Part shown: positions 33,677 to 41,739 of the stretch, in pieces | Layout: every line of letters begins with the position of its first letter | How positions within the stretch are numbered: the stretch's first letter is position 1 | DNA from: Spirochaetales bacterium | GTDB lineage: Bacteria > Spirochaetota > Spirochaetia > Treponematales > Treponemataceae | Length of the DNA stretch: 51,756 bases | NCBI GenBank assembly: GCA_003246335.1 | Contig: QKAR01000096.1 | Coordinates: forward strand, 1-51,756 | Direction: 5' to 3' | Position numbers and translations under genes: made by a program | Notes under the pieces: model-generated | Seen by the model: only the letters and a program-made list of their open reading frames with translations | Database searches by the model: none | What the model was told of the DNA's origin: nothing

Positions 33677-34942
33677 CTAAAAATCAGCCAGCAATTCCTC
33701 GACGCCCGCGCGGGTCACGAGATTGCCGGCCATTTTTTGCACTTTCCCCTGGTGCGCTTTCGATCCGTAGAGGATCGCGCCGGCGAGCTGTTGAGCGTCG
33801 GAGGAAAGCGATCCTTCGGGCGCCGCCGCGAGCACGAATTTTTCATATCGCCCGAAATTCTCGTCGATGCGGCTTAAGACCTCATACTGACCGGATTCCT
33901 GTTCCTCCGGCGTCAGAACGGCCTTGCCGAAAGACATGAGCTCGACGTCGCCGACCTTGAGCGCGGTCCGCGGGACCGTCTGTACGTATCGAACCGCCTC
34001 GCCCGCGGCGATAACGCCCGCGTCCGAGAGAATGGACTTCGCGGCGACGGAGGCTTGCTCAAGCGCGGCGGGAATGATTCCCCATACGACGCCTTCGAAT
34101 TCGGCGCAATCCCCGACGGCGAAAACGCGCGGGTCCCCGGCGCACAGGCGGCTATCGACGACGATTCCCCGGTTCACCGTAAGGCCGCAGGATTTCGCGA
34201 GCTCGACGTTCGAGCGCACGCCCATGGAGAGAATCGTCGTGTCGGTCGGGAATGATCTCCCGTCGCGAAGCTCGATGGAGCCCGCGCGCGCGGGGTCGTC
34301 GGAAGCAGGAAGGAACCGCGCGGTCTCCGCTCCGCAAACGACGGCAATGCCCATGGAGGCGAATCTCTTTTCCAAGAGGGCGGCGCCCGTCTCGTCGAGC
34401 TGACGCGGCAAAAGGCGCGGCGCGATCTCGAAGACGCGTACCAAGGCGACGCCCGAATCCTTGAGGGCGCGCGCTGCCTCAAGCCCGAGAAGGCCGCCGC
34501 CGACGACCGAGGCGGTCGCGGGGTGGCGCGCGACGCTCGCGCGGATGGACGCCACGTCCTCAAGCGTTCGCATGGTATAGACGCCCGCGAGCTCGGAGCC
34601 GGGAATCGGGGGGCGGTTGCACGAGGCCCCGGTCGCGAAAACCAAGTAGTCGTACGAAACGGAGGAACCGTCGGCGAGGCGCATCGTTCTCGCGGCGCGA
34701 TCAATGGTCTCGACGCGCTGACCTACGTGCACGCGCATGCCTTTTTTGTCGTACCACTCGCTTTTATAGAATTCTATGGCCTCCGGCGGCTGGGCGCCCG
34801 CCAGTACTTCGGGAAGCCGAACCCGAGAATAAAACGGGTGTTTTTCGGCTGCGTACACGTCGACGCTCACGCCACCCGCCGAGAGCAAAGCCGACGCTAC
34901 GTTAATTCCCGCGATACCGTTACCGATTACCACTACATGCAT
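33677..34942 (-). CDS. FAD/NAD(P)-dependent oxidoreductase (rubredoxin/nitrite-reductase-like)
   Basis: 421 residues of the pyridine-nucleotide-disulfide oxidoreductase class III type. The FAD-binding Rossmann motif is VVIGNGIAGINVASAL at the N-terminus, FATGASCNRPPIPG follows, and the NAD-binding motif VVGGGLLGLEAARAL is in the middle. DPRVFAVGDCAEFEG closes the second FAD contact, and a small C-terminal domain follows. There is no redox-active CxxxxC. The fold is shared by rubredoxin reductases, NADH oxidases and NirB N-domains, so the electron acceptor is open. The start at 34942 has GAGGAG 5 bases upstream. It lies 17 bases after the hypothetical gene on the same strand. Confidence 0.87.
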   Translation of the reverse strand: MHVVVIGNGIAGINVASALLSAGGVSVDVYAAEKHPFYSRVRLPEVLAGAQPPEAIEFYKSEWYDKKGMRVHVGQRVETIDRAARTMRLADGSSVSYDYLVFATGASCNRPPIPGSELAGVYTMRTLEDVASIRASVARHPATASVVGGGLLGLEAARALKDSGVALVRVFEIAPRLLPRQLDETGAALLEKRFASMGIAVVCGAETARFLPASDDPARAGSIELRDGRSFPTDTTILSMGVRSNVELAKSCGLTVNRGIVVDSRLCAGDPRVFAVGDCAEFEGVVWGIIPAALEQASVAAKSILSDAGVIAAGEAVRYVQTVPRTALKVGDVELMSFGKAVLTPEEQESGQYEVLSRIDENFGRYEKFVLAAAPEGSLSSDAQQLAGAILYGSKAHQGKVQKMAGNLVTRAGVEELLADF

Positions 34943-34959
34943 AGCTACTCCTCGTGTTT

Positions 34960-35577
34960 TTAACCTAAAAGCCGGTCAAGCTCTTCGCCGAACTCCTCGC
35001 CCGACAGCTTTCCGGTGAGAAAGGCCTTAATGGCCGCCTGTATTTCCTGGGGGAATTTTTTCCAATATTCCGAGGTCCAATCCCCGATGGCGTCGCGAAG
35101 CGCCGCCTCGTCCGAAACCGACATCGCGCCGACGCTATAGTCGACGAACTGCGCCACCATCGAGCGGAGCGCCTCGCGCGGAATGCCGTTCACGCGCCCT
35201 TTTTGCGCCCTGCCGCGGTATTTTCCCGTATCGGGGAGATCGTTGGCCGGGGACCCGCTTGGTATCCACCCGTCGACGAGGTCCGCGATCTGCTCATCCG
35301 TCAATTCGGGCGCTTCCTTGCGGATAAGGTCGCCGGCGAACTGCCGAAACGTCGTTCGAATGCTTTCCATGCTCGCCCCAAGCGAGGCGTTCACCGATTC
35401 GGTCATGCTCCGTGCGGCCCTTGCCGGATCAAGCGACGTCGCTCCCCCGCCCGAGCCGAAATCCCGTCTTCGCCGCTCAACGGCCGATTCCACGGCATCG
35501 ATCTCGCGGATCGTGCATCTATTCAAAATATAGTCGAGAACGGCCATTAGTTCCGACTGCGATTCGCGCGCGCCCAT
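34960..35577 (-). CDS. Cytoplasmic helical protein of unknown function
   Basis: 205 residues from ATG 35577, mostly helical and polar, with no signal or membrane segment. The N-terminus is MGARESQSELMAVLDYILNRCTIREIDAVESAVERRRRDF, followed by a Gly/Ser patch, a central helical block (APELTDEQIADLVDGWIP) and an acidic C-terminus (LTGKLSGEEFGEELDRLLG). I do not recognise a family. The open frame continues to 35820 across the divergent promoter region. The 35577 start is favoured because a TTGCGA-17-TATTTT promoter ends 7 bases before it, with no ribosome site, predicting a leaderless mRNA. It probably forms an operon with the FAD oxidoreductase. Confidence 0.68.
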   Translation of the reverse strand: MGARESQSELMAVLDYILNRCTIREIDAVESAVERRRRDFGSGGGATSLDPARAARSMTESVNASLGASMESIRTTFRQFAGDLIRKEAPELTDEQIADLVDGWIPSGSPANDLPDTGKYRGRAQKGRVNGIPREALRSMVAQFVDYSVGAMSVSDEAALRDAIGDWTSEYWKKFPQEIQAAIKAFLTGKLSGEEFGEELDRLLG

Positions 35578-35584
35578 GTATATA

Positions 35585-35613
35585 AAAATACTCGGAACGG
35601 GCCGATTTCGCAA
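35585..35613 (-). promoter_or_regulatory. Promoter of the unknown gene/FAD oxidoreductase unit; leaderless geometry
   Basis: Minus-strand TTGCGA at 35613-35608, a 17-base spacer, and TATTTT at 35590-35585. The ATG follows after 7 bases (TATATAC). Confidence 0.65.
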
Positions 35614-35643
35614 GCGAAACGGGAACATTCCCCGTCGGCGCTC

Positions 35644-35673
35644 TTGACCCAAAAGCGCGCTGCGCTTTATCGT
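35644..35673 (+). promoter_or_regulatory. Promoter of the metallo-hydrolase gene; leaderless geometry
   Basis: TTGACC at 35644-35649, an 18-base spacer, and TATCGT at 35668-35673. The ATG is at 35681, 7 bases later. Confidence 0.55.
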
Positions 35674-35680
35674 ACGCGGG

Positions 35681-36472
35681 ATGGAATTGGAAATACTCGG
35701 ATCGGGGACGAGCCACGGCATCCCGGTCGTTTCGTGCGAATGTCCCGTATGCGCTTCAAATGATCCAAAGGATACGCGAACGCGGGCAAGCGCGCTCTTT
35801 CGGGACGATAACGGGCTCACCGTTATCGTCGACGCCGGGCCGGAGTTCCGCGTACAGGCGCTTCGCGCGAAAGTGCGCCGCCTCGACGCCCTTCTTTTAA
35901 CCCACGCGCACGCCGATCACATTCACGGCCTCGACGACGTCAGGATTTTCACGCATTTCGCCCCTCTATCCGTATACGGAAACGGGGAATGCCTGGAGGA
36001 TTTACGCACGCGTTTTGATTATATCTTTAAGCGAACGCAGGAAGGCGGCGGAAAGCCCCATCTCAACCTCGTTCCCGTCGCTTCGGGAGACGTAATTCGC
36101 GTCGGGAACCGCGCGTTTACCGCGATAGGGCTCACGCACGGCGAATTGCCGGTTCTTGGGTGGCGATGCGGCGACACGGCCTACCTAACGGATTGCGACG
36201 CCATCCCCCCCGATGCCGAAAAATTGCTTTCAGGCGTCAAAAACCTCGTCATCGATGCGCTCCGGCCGCGCCAGCACTCAACACATTTTAACTTTTCTGG
36301 GGCGCTTGAGGCGATTGATACCCTGCGCCCGCAGCGGGCGTGGTTCACGCATATTTGCCACGACATGAGCAACGAAGGCATCATTTCGTGGCTTCAAGAA
36401 AACTCTCCGGGCAAAAAAATAGAGCCCGCTTGGGACGGGCTCCGCATCGAAGTCGGCATTGAGCCGAGCTGA
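35681..36472 (+). CDS. Metallo-beta-lactamase-fold hydrolase (PhnP/RNase Z-like)
   Basis: 263 residues. It starts MELEILGSGTSHGIPVVSCECPVC, the pattern of the PhnP-like and lipoate-related hydrolases. The metal site is LLTHAHADHIHGLDD (HxHxDH), with later TDCD and WFTHICHDM ligands. The Cys pair CECPVC near residues 19-24 is typical of this subgroup. The likely role is a phosphodiesterase acting on cyclic phosphate or a related small substrate. The start has no Shine-Dalgarno and sits 7 bases after a -10 box. It is convergent with rpmB, with 6 bases between stops. Confidence 0.85.
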   Translation: MELEILGSGTSHGIPVVSCECPVCASNDPKDTRTRASALFRDDNGLTVIVDAGPEFRVQALRAKVRRLDALLLTHAHADHIHGLDDVRIFTHFAPLSVYGNGECLEDLRTRFDYIFKRTQEGGGKPHLNLVPVASGDVIRVGNRAFTAIGLTHGELPVLGWRCGDTAYLTDCDAIPPDAEKLLSGVKNLVIDALRPRQHSTHFNFSGALEAIDTLRPQRAWFTHICHDMSNEGIISWLQENSPGKKIEPAWDGLRIEVGIEPS

Positions 36473-36478
36473 CGGAAA

Positions 36479-36670
36479 TCAGACTTTCTTGGTAATATAG
36501 CCACTCTTCAGGCATCGAGCGCATACATTGATCGTCATGGTCGTGCCGCCAAGCACGGTCTTAACCGCGATGATGTTCGGCTTCCAAAGGCGACGCGAGT
36601 GATTGTACGACTTACTCACCTTATTACCGCTCATCGTTCCTTTACCGCAAATCTCACATCTCCGGGACAT
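36479..36670 (-). CDS. rpmB: 50S ribosomal protein L28
   Basis: 63 residues starting MSRRCEICGKGTMSGNKVSKSYNHS, basic throughout, with a zinc-ribbon pair CEIC and a second pair CARC (zinc-containing L28 paralog type). AAAGGTAGG precedes the start. A perfect TATAAT -10 lies on the minus strand at 36720-36715. A small hairpin (AGGGG/CCCCT) lies in the ~38-base leader. It is monocistronic and follows pyk by ~110 bases on the same strand. Confidence 0.95.
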   Translation of the reverse strand: MSRRCEICGKGTMSGNKVSKSYNHSRRLWKPNIIAVKTVLGGTTMTINVCARCLKSGYITKKV

Positions 36671-36780
36671 ACTAAACCTACCTTTCAGAAGGGGTAGAAC
36701 CCCTAATATCACTAATTATATGGAGACTCATGATATCAAATTCAGTTTAACCTGTAAAGACCCCAACATAGTGCCGTCGC

Positions 36781-38625
36781 TTAAATCGTACCCTCGTAGA
36801 CTAATTTTTCCCGGCTATCGAGCGTGACCGTAAAGCCGGGCTCGAGAATTTTCATCGCGTCGTGAACCTGGGAAACCCACACTAAGTTCGGGTTAATCAT
36901 CGCGAGCGTTTCCTCGTTAATGTCGCTCGGGTTCTCGATGACGAGGCCGCTAACGACGCGGAGGATCGGCACGAAGCTCATGTCGAGGTTTTTCGTGACG
37001 AGAATTTCACCGCCTTTTTTCCGCAGCGAAACGAAGGCGTCCTCGATCGTTTCCGCGCGGACGACGCGGCCGGTAACCCGGAACCCTTCGTTCCCGACGA
37101 GACCCGAGTCGCTAACCTTTACGCAGCCGCCGGAATATTGCCCGCGCGCGAGCACGTTTCCGACGAAAATAACGCGAATCGTGTTCACCATGAGGGGGCT
37201 GATGATGGGCATTCCCTCGACCATGACGACTTTATCCGATTTTTCGAGATGTCCGGCGTCGATGGAGGCGCGCATGGCGTTTTGGGTCATTTCCTCCGAA
37301 TCCTCGGCGATTTTAACGATGAGCGGGACTACGCCCCAGTTCAAAAGCAGTTGTCGCTGGACGATGGCGTTCGGCGTCGCCGCGATAATCGGCTGTTCCG
37401 GGCGAAACGTGCTCAAAAGCCGCGCGGTATTTCCGCTCAAAGTCGGGGTGACGATGCACGCGGCCTCGATCTCGGTCGCGGTCTGATAGGCGGCATGCGC
37501 CATGATTTCGGGCAAACCGCTTGAGAAACGCTCATACCGATGGAATTGCCGCATCTTCGTACGGTATTCCTCGGAGGCTTCGACGGTTTTCGCGATTTTC
37601 GCCATCATCGCCACCGTCTCCACCGGATACGCCCCGTTCGCGGTCTCGCCGGAAAGCATGACCGCGTCCGTTCCGTCAAAGATCGCGTTCGCGACGTCGG
37701 TCAGCTCGGCGCGCGTCGGGCGCGGGTTCGTTATCATGGAATCGAGCATCTGGGTCGCCGTGATGACCGGTTTTCCCGCCTTATTGCAGGTCTGGATGAT
37801 TTTCTTCTGGGCGAGCGGAATGCGCTCGGTCGCGAGCTGGACGCCGAGGTCGCCGCGCGCGACCATGATGCCGGCGGACACTTCGATGATTTCGTCGATG
37901 TTATCGAGCCCCTCTTCATTCTCGATTTTCGAGATGATGCGGACTTTTGAGCCAAACTGCTCGATATAGCGAAGAATAGAGATAACGTCCGAAGCCGAGC
38001 TGATAAAGCTCGCCGCGATGTAATCGATTCCCTGGGAAATGCCGAATTCCAGGTCTTTTTTGTCTTGATCGCTCAAAACCGGAACGTCCGGATGCACGCC
38101 GATCACGTTGACGTTTTTTCGGGACCCGATGCTGCCGGAATTGATCGCGCGGCACGTTATTTCCGACGTTCCGTCGGTGGAGAGAACCAGCAACTCGATG
38201 AGCCCGTCGGCGATGAGCACGCGGCAGTCAGGCTTTATTTCCGCGGGGAGTTTTTTCCAACTGAGCGAAATCCGTCCGGGTTTGCCGGAACCGCCGGCTC
38301 CCGCCGAGCCGGCCGCGACCGAAAAACCGTCATCAAACGTTAAAATAAAGGGATCGCCCGCCTGAATCGCGATTTTTCCGTCGTTTTCGACGAGGCCCGT
38401 GCGAATTTCCGGGCCTTTCGTGTCGAGCATGAGGGCGCACGGGATGCCCGTTTTCTCCGACGCTTCGCGGACGAGCGCCATGCTCTTTTGATGGTATTCA
38501 TGCGTTCCATGCGAAAAATTAAAGCGGGCGACGTTCATTCCCGCCCGCAACAGATCGCAAACGGTTTCAAGTTTTTCCGTCGTTGGCCCCATAGAACAGA
38601 CGATTTTCGTTTTTCGGGAAAACAC
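36781..38625 (-). CDS. pyk: Pyruvate kinase with degenerate C-terminal PEP-utilising-type extension
   Basis: PEP + ADP to pyruvate + ATP; 614 residues. The core is complete: TKIVCSMGPTTEKLE, NFSHGTHEYH, MLDTKGPEIRTG, MVARGDLGVQLA (metal site with Asp) and the ATQMLDSMITNPRPTRAE signature. After the C-domain (~470) a ~140-residue extension follows, of the type found in Bacillus pyruvate kinases (ILVTKNLDMSFVPILRVVSGLVIENPSD..). It lacks the swinging His loop (TSH) of true PEP-utilising domains. The start is GTG 38625 behind a G5 run. It shares a divergent control region with a ROK regulator. Confidence 0.92.
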   Translation of the reverse strand: MFSRKTKIVCSMGPTTEKLETVCDLLRAGMNVARFNFSHGTHEYHQKSMALVREASEKTGIPCALMLDTKGPEIRTGLVENDGKIAIQAGDPFILTFDDGFSVAAGSAGAGGSGKPGRISLSWKKLPAEIKPDCRVLIADGLIELLVLSTDGTSEITCRAINSGSIGSRKNVNVIGVHPDVPVLSDQDKKDLEFGISQGIDYIAASFISSASDVISILRYIEQFGSKVRIISKIENEEGLDNIDEIIEVSAGIMVARGDLGVQLATERIPLAQKKIIQTCNKAGKPVITATQMLDSMITNPRPTRAELTDVANAIFDGTDAVMLSGETANGAYPVETVAMMAKIAKTVEASEEYRTKMRQFHRYERFSSGLPEIMAHAAYQTATEIEAACIVTPTLSGNTARLLSTFRPEQPIIAATPNAIVQRQLLLNWGVVPLIVKIAEDSEEMTQNAMRASIDAGHLEKSDKVVMVEGMPIISPLMVNTIRVIFVGNVLARGQYSGGCVKVSDSGLVGNEGFRVTGRVVRAETIEDAFVSLRKKGGEILVTKNLDMSFVPILRVVSGLVIENPSDINEETLAMINPNLVWVSQVHDAMKILEPGFTVTLDSREKLVYEGTI

Positions 38626-38643
38626 GCGCGCCCCCTTTTTTAG

Positions 38644-38683
38644 TTAGTAGGACTTGTCAACTAATCCTACTCGTTTTATTATA
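38644..38683. promoter_or_regulatory. Shared pyk/ROK control region: overlapping divergent promoters and palindromic operator
   Basis: Plus strand: TTGTCA (38654-38659), 17, TATTAT (38677-38682), ATG at 38693. Minus strand: TATAAT (38683-38678) with TTCAAA 17 bases behind it (38706-38701), leading to pyk. The two -10 boxes overlap. A palindrome covers the plus -35 and the predicted pyk start: TTAGT (38644-38648) with ACTAA (38660-38664), and AGTAGGA (38646-38652) with TCCTACT (38665-38671). This suits a ROK-family dimer site. Confidence 0.68.
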
Positions 38684-38692
38684 ACAAAACAT

Positions 38693-39856
38693 ATGAAAAC
38701 TTTGAATGCCCCCGGCGATTTAAACCTGTCGCGCGTTTTGCGCCTCATCTGGCAGGTTAAGGGAATCAGTCGGATTGAAATAGCCCAACAGCTCGGCGTC
38801 GATAAGTCCACCGTCACGAAAATCGTCTCATCGCTCGAGGAAATCGGGATCATTCGGGCGTTCGCGCAAGGGTCGGCCGGCCCCCAGGGAGGACGAAAGC
38901 CCATTCAGCTGGAAATAACCCCGAAATTCGGCGCCGCCATCGGCATCGAAATCAATACCGACGGCCTCGTCGTCGTGCTCGTCGACCTTCACGGGGAAAT
39001 CCTGTGCCGCCTCGAGGAAACCATGACGTATACCTCGATTTTTGACGCCTTCGACGCCGCTATCGAGAAAATAATCCCGCACGTCGATCGGCTCAACGTC
39101 CCGATTCTCGGCATCGGCGTCGGCATCGCCGCCCTCGTCAACACGGAAGCGGGCACCATTTTGCAATCGATACCGCTCATGATTCGGGAAGCGGTCCCCT
39201 TCAGCGCCTGGGCGCGCGAAAAATACCATACGCCGGTGTACGTGGAAAACGACGCGCGATGCTGCTGTCTCGGCGAGATTACCCTGCGCCATGGCATGAA
39301 CCTCGAAAACGCCCTGTTTTTGCTCGCCGAAATCCGAAAAATCACCCAATCGAACCAAAGCCGGAAAAACCTGTCGATCGGTCTCGGTTTCATTTTCAAC
39401 GGGGAGACGTTTTACGGCACGGACTCAACCGCCGGCGAGTTTCGCAGTATTCTGTGGGAGGATGGGAACTCGGGTCAGTTTCAGTCGAACGATATTTCCC
39501 AGGACCGCATCGGGCAAGATCAATCGGTCACCGGTTCCGTCTTTAACGAGCTCGCGGCCCACGTAGCCCTGCTCGTCAACGTGCTCAACCTGAACCACGT
39601 TTTCTTGGGCGGTCTGCCCGAGGACTTAACCGCCGTGCTCACGCACCTTATCGCCGACGAGGTTCGCCGAAACTGGCCCTATACCACGCACCCGAAACGG
39701 TGCGAAATCGCTATGGCGTCGCTCGGTAAGGAAGCGGTAGCGTACGGCGCGGCCGGCCACTGCCTCCAGCGTTTTTTTTCGCTGCCGAACATCGACCAAC
39801 GGTCCGGGAGCGGACCGTCGCTGAAGGACGCGCTCGCGAACCTAAAAGGAAAATGA
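38693..39856 (+). CDS. ROK-family transcriptional regulator
   Basis: 387 residues. The N-terminal winged helix (~10-65) reads LSRVLRLIWQVKGISRIEIAQQLGVDKSTVTKIVSSLEEIGII. The ROK domain follows (GIEINTDGLVVVLVDLHGEILCRLEE..; VYVENDARCCCLGEI). The normal ROK zinc motif (GHxxx..CxCGxxGC) is not evident, so sugar-kinase activity is unlikely and it is best called a NagC/XylR-type repressor. The ligand would be a sugar or sugar phosphate. Its divergent position suggests control of pyk as well as itself. The mRNA appears leaderless: the -10 ends 10 bases before the ATG and there is no Shine-Dalgarno. It is convergent with the LacI-type gene. Confidence 0.87.
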   Translation: MKTLNAPGDLNLSRVLRLIWQVKGISRIEIAQQLGVDKSTVTKIVSSLEEIGIIRAFAQGSAGPQGGRKPIQLEITPKFGAAIGIEINTDGLVVVLVDLHGEILCRLEETMTYTSIFDAFDAAIEKIIPHVDRLNVPILGIGVGIAALVNTEAGTILQSIPLMIREAVPFSAWAREKYHTPVYVENDARCCCLGEITLRHGMNLENALFLLAEIRKITQSNQSRKNLSIGLGFIFNGETFYGTDSTAGEFRSILWEDGNSGQFQSNDISQDRIGQDQSVTGSVFNELAAHVALLVNVLNLNHVFLGGLPEDLTAVLTHLIADEVRRNWPYTTHPKRCEIAMASLGKEAVAYGAAGHCLQRFFSLPNIDQRSGSGPSLKDALANLKGK

Positions 39857-39886
39857 TTTTCGCCCGCAAGCGCCCCTGCCGAGGGA

Positions 39887-40906
39887 CTACACCGAGCGGA
39901 GCGACCCACGGACGATGAGCTCCGCGTCCAGGGCCTTCGATTCGACCGTTTTGCCCGCGATGAGCTCGACGAGGGACTGGGCGGCGAGCTCCCCTTTCAG
40001 GAAGCCCGACTGCCCGAGCGTGGTCAGCGGGGGATTCACGAGTTGGGCGAGCGGTACGTCGTCGAAACCGACCACGGAAAGGCCTTCGGGGATCGAAACC
40101 CCCGCGAGCCGGCACTCCTCGTACACGCCGAACGCCTGAATATCCGCGAGACATATCACGGCGGTCGGCCGCTTCGGTTCGGCGAGAATTGCCCGCGCGG
40201 CCGCGCGGCCGCTTTCCAGCGTAACCTCGGTATGATAGACGCGTAAGCGTTCCGGCGCGAGGCCATGCCTTTCGCACGCGCGAGTAAACCCCGCGAAGCG
40301 GCGATCGTTCGTCAGGCTGAAATGGTCACCGTTATCCGATAGCGTCACGTTTTTCAGCGTGAAAATGGCTATGTCACGGTGTCCCCGCGCGAGAACCTCG
40401 TCCATCAGCCGTTCGGCGGAAAGCTCGTCGTCGATACCCACGTTCACGATTTTTTCGGCGGGAGCGCCGTCGATCGTCACGAACGGAAGCCCACGCTGGC
40501 GGAAAAGCTCAAGCACGCTCATGCCGGGCCCGATGCCGAGGGTAATGAGGCCGTCGACGGCGGCGTTGCGGATGGTCTGGCTCAAGACGCCCTTGAGCGG
40601 GGTAAGTATGCCGAGCGAGAGTCCCTCGCGGTCGCAGACCTCGCCGATGCCCCGGAGAATCTCCGAAATGTGCGGGTTTACGAAAATTTCCTGAATCGAC
40701 TGCGGAAGCAGTAGCCCGATCGCGCCGGTCTGACGAGTCGCGAGCGTGCGGGCGACCGGGTCGGGCACGTAGCCGAGCTCATCGGCGATACGCATAACCC
40801 GATCGAAAGTCTCTTTCGATATTTTCGAGGGATTGTTAAAGGCGAACGACACGGTCGTCTTTGACACCCCGGCCTTTCGAGCGATATCGTTAATGGTAGC
40901 CCGCAT
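39887..40906 (-). CDS. LacI-family transcriptional repressor of the adjacent sugar ABC operon
   Basis: 339 residues from ATG 40906 (AGGAG upstream, overlapping the permease stop). The N-terminal HTH and hinge read TINDIARKAGVSKTTVSFAFNN..DRVMRIADELGYVPDPVART. The periplasmic-binding-like effector domain follows with typical VIGLL-type strands and GLSVVGFDDVPLAQLVNPPLTTL at the C-terminal end. The last gene of the transport operon, it very likely binds the palindromes at 44642-44687 and autoregulates. The effector is probably the imported oligosaccharide or a derivative. Confidence 0.93.
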   Translation of the reverse strand: MRATINDIARKAGVSKTTVSFAFNNPSKISKETFDRVMRIADELGYVPDPVARTLATRQTGAIGLLLPQSIQEIFVNPHISEILRGIGEVCDREGLSLGILTPLKGVLSQTIRNAAVDGLITLGIGPGMSVLELFRQRGLPFVTIDGAPAEKIVNVGIDDELSAERLMDEVLARGHRDIAIFTLKNVTLSDNGDHFSLTNDRRFAGFTRACERHGLAPERLRVYHTEVTLESGRAAARAILAEPKRPTAVICLADIQAFGVYEECRLAGVSIPEGLSVVGFDDVPLAQLVNPPLTTLGQSGFLKGELAAQSLVELIAGKTVESKALDAELIVRGSLRSV

Positions 40907-40914
40907 GAAAACTC

Positions 40915-41739
40915 CTAGCCCTTTACCGCCCCGGCGGCTATTCCCTTGACGATGTATTTCTGCAAAGCCAAATAGAACGCGACGATCGGCGCCGCCGACA
41001 GCGTCAGCGACGCGCTCATCGCGCCGTATTCTTTGAGGAATTGGCCGTTGAAAATCATTTGCGCGAGCTGGATCGTGCCGTCCTTTACCACGATGAGGGG
41101 AAGGAGAAAGTCGTTCCAAAGCCACAGCGCGTCGATGACCGCGACGGTCGCCACGATCGTTTTCAATAGCGGAAACACGATGCCGAAGAAAATGTAGAAT
41201 CGTCCGGCCCCGTCGATCGCCGCCGATTCCTCGAGCTCGCGGGGAACGCCCTTGACGAACCCGTGGAACATGAAAATCGCGGTCGGGCAGCCGAGGCCCC
41301 AATACATCGGAATGATACCGGGAACGCTCATAAGGTGCAAGTCGGCGGCGAGCACCCCGACGGGTACCATAATGATCTGGAACGGGATCACGAGCGACAG
41401 AACGAAGTAACCGTACACGAGCCAGGAGAGGCGGCTATCCGTGCGGGCGAGCATGTAGGCGGCCATCGAGCTCGTCAAAATGATGCCGCCGAGGCCGAAG
41501 GCGGTAATGGCGAGCGTGTTGGCGAACACCCGGGGGAACTGCATCGCCGTCCACGCGCGTACGAAGTTGTCGAGACGGAACGCCGCCGGAAGGGCCATCG
41601 GGCTCAGGGTGATTTCCGCGTCGGTCTTGAACGCGTTAAGCACAACGTAGGCGATCGGGTAAAAAAAGGCGACGGCGCAGACGATCATGACGAGCGTCAA
41701 AAGCCTGCGCAGCACCAGGGACGATTTGTCGGCCATCAT
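40915..41739 (-). CDS. Sugar ABC transporter permease (MalG/carbohydrate CUT1 type)
   Basis: 274 residues with six membrane helices. It has the EAA motif for ATPase contact (ELEESAAIDGAGRFYIFFGIVFPLLKTIVATV). It pairs with the permease encoded just upstream; their ends overlap as ATGA, so they are translated together. GGAGG lies 7 bases before the first ATG. No ATPase gene is present in the operon, so a shared MsmK/UgpC-type ATPase encoded elsewhere is expected. Confidence 0.93.
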   Translation of the reverse strand: MMADKSSLVLRRLLTLVMIVCAVAFFYPIAYVVLNAFKTDAEITLSPMALPAAFRLDNFVRAWTAMQFPRVFANTLAITAFGLGGIILTSSMAAYMLARTDSRLSWLVYGYFVLSLVIPFQIIMVPVGVLAADLHLMSVPGIIPMYWGLGCPTAIFMFHGFVKGVPRELEESAAIDGAGRFYIFFGIVFPLLKTIVATVAVIDALWLWNDFLLPLIVVKDGTIQLAQMIFNGQFLKEYGAMSASLTLSAAPIVAFYLALQKYIVKGIAAGAVKG

